DNA from: Clostridia bacterium
GTDB taxonomy: Bacteria; Bacillota_A; Clostridia; Christensenellales; Borkfalkiaceae
NCBI GenBank assembly: GCA_017621955.1
Contig: JAGASB010000023.1
Span: 1-6,268 of the forward strand
Direction: 5' to 3'
DNA length: 6,268 bases
Below the pieces are notes generated by a model. It made no database searches, was not told the origin of the DNA, and was given only the letters and a program-made list of their open reading frames with translations. A program made the translations under genes and the position numbers. This document shows, piece by piece, positions 5,987 through 6,268 of the stretch (position 1 is its first letter; every line of letters starts with the position of its first letter).

Positions 5987-6268
5987 ATGGTTGATAAGAT
6001 TATTTATTACATTTCTTTATTTTTAGCAGTTATGGTGGTGCTTTCAGTTCATGAATTTGCACACGGTTTTGCAGCAGTAAGAAATGGGGATATGACACCT
6101 AAAATTAGAAATAGGTATACTCTAAATCCATTTGCACACTTTGACCTTATAGGATTAGTTTGCTTTGTTTTTGCTCATTTTGGTTGGGCAAAACCTATGC
6201 CTGTTAATCCAAATAATTTTAGACATTATAAGCGTGGTTGTTTTTGGGTGTCGATTGCAGGTGTATTA
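5987..6268 (+). CDS. Site-2 protease family protein (peptidase M50, YwhC-like), 3' end outside window
   Basis: This is the first 94 codons of a multi-pass membrane zinc metalloprotease; the reading frame is open to the window end. Residues 5-21 are hydrophobic and run into the zinc motif HEFAH at 22-26, where H22 and H26 bind zinc and E23 is catalytic. LNPFAHFD at 46-53 and GWAKPMPVN at 66-74 are typical of the small, PDZ-less M50 proteins of the YwhC group, which match here better than SpoIVFB or RseP. A second hydrophobic stretch lies at about 54-65. The substrate is unknown; the family cleaves within membranes, but many members of this group are uncharacterised. The start is the ATG placed at the normal distance before HExxH. 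No Shine-Dalgarno sequence precedes it; the upstream bases are only A and T. Confidence 0.92.
   Translation, partial: MVDKIIYYISLFLAVMVVLSVHEFAHGFAAVRNGDMTPKIRNRYTLNPFAHFDLIGLVCFVFAHFGWAKPMPVNPNNFRHYKRGCFWVSIAGVL

Overview
The window is a stretch of chromosome from an AT-rich, spore-forming member of the Bacillota, most likely an uncultured Clostridia-type lineage. The evidence is the AT-rich intergenic DNA, AAAGGAG-type ribosome binding sites, a canonical argR-recN-spoIVB order, and a recognisable SpoIVB peptidase, which is known only from endospore formers. All six genes lie on the + strand. Coding density is high and no gap exceeds about 120 bases. I see no tRNA, rRNA, CRISPR array, insertion sequence or phage gene.

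Layout. Bases 8-454 encode the arginine repressor ArgR. After 18 bases comes recN (473-2176), the SMC-like DNA repair ATPase, ending in a clear intrinsic terminator at 2181-2207. spoIVB (2246-3217) follows closely, with no recognisable ribosome binding site. A secreted D-alanyl-D-alanine carboxypeptidase of the PBP5 class follows (3309-4490); its ribosome binding site and start codon sit in the loop of a 14-bp inverted repeat. Next is lysA (4607-5908), diaminopimelate decarboxylase, with its own strong sigma-A-type promoter and a terminator at 5914-5945. The window ends inside an M50 site-2-protease-family gene (from 5987), again without a ribosome binding site.

How the genes relate. ArgR controls arginine metabolism and RecN starts double-strand break repair. 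SpoIVB is the forespore signalling protease that triggers pro-sigma-K processing. The carboxypeptidase and LysA both act on peptidoglycan: LysA makes lysine from meso-diaminopimelate, and the carboxypeptidase trims the terminal D-Ala from stem peptides. The terminators divide the region into at least three transcription units: argR-recN, spoIVB-carboxypeptidase (possibly joined), and lysA. The M50 gene begins a fourth.

I did not find an undescribed defence, mobile or biosynthetic system. The most unusual observations are a nearly absolute codon-pair rule (Asp, Asn, His or Tyr before Val uses the C-ending codon in 30 of 31 cases), two genes that may be leaderless or nearly so, the hairpin around the carboxypeptidase start, and the absence of spo0A from its usual place after spoIVB.
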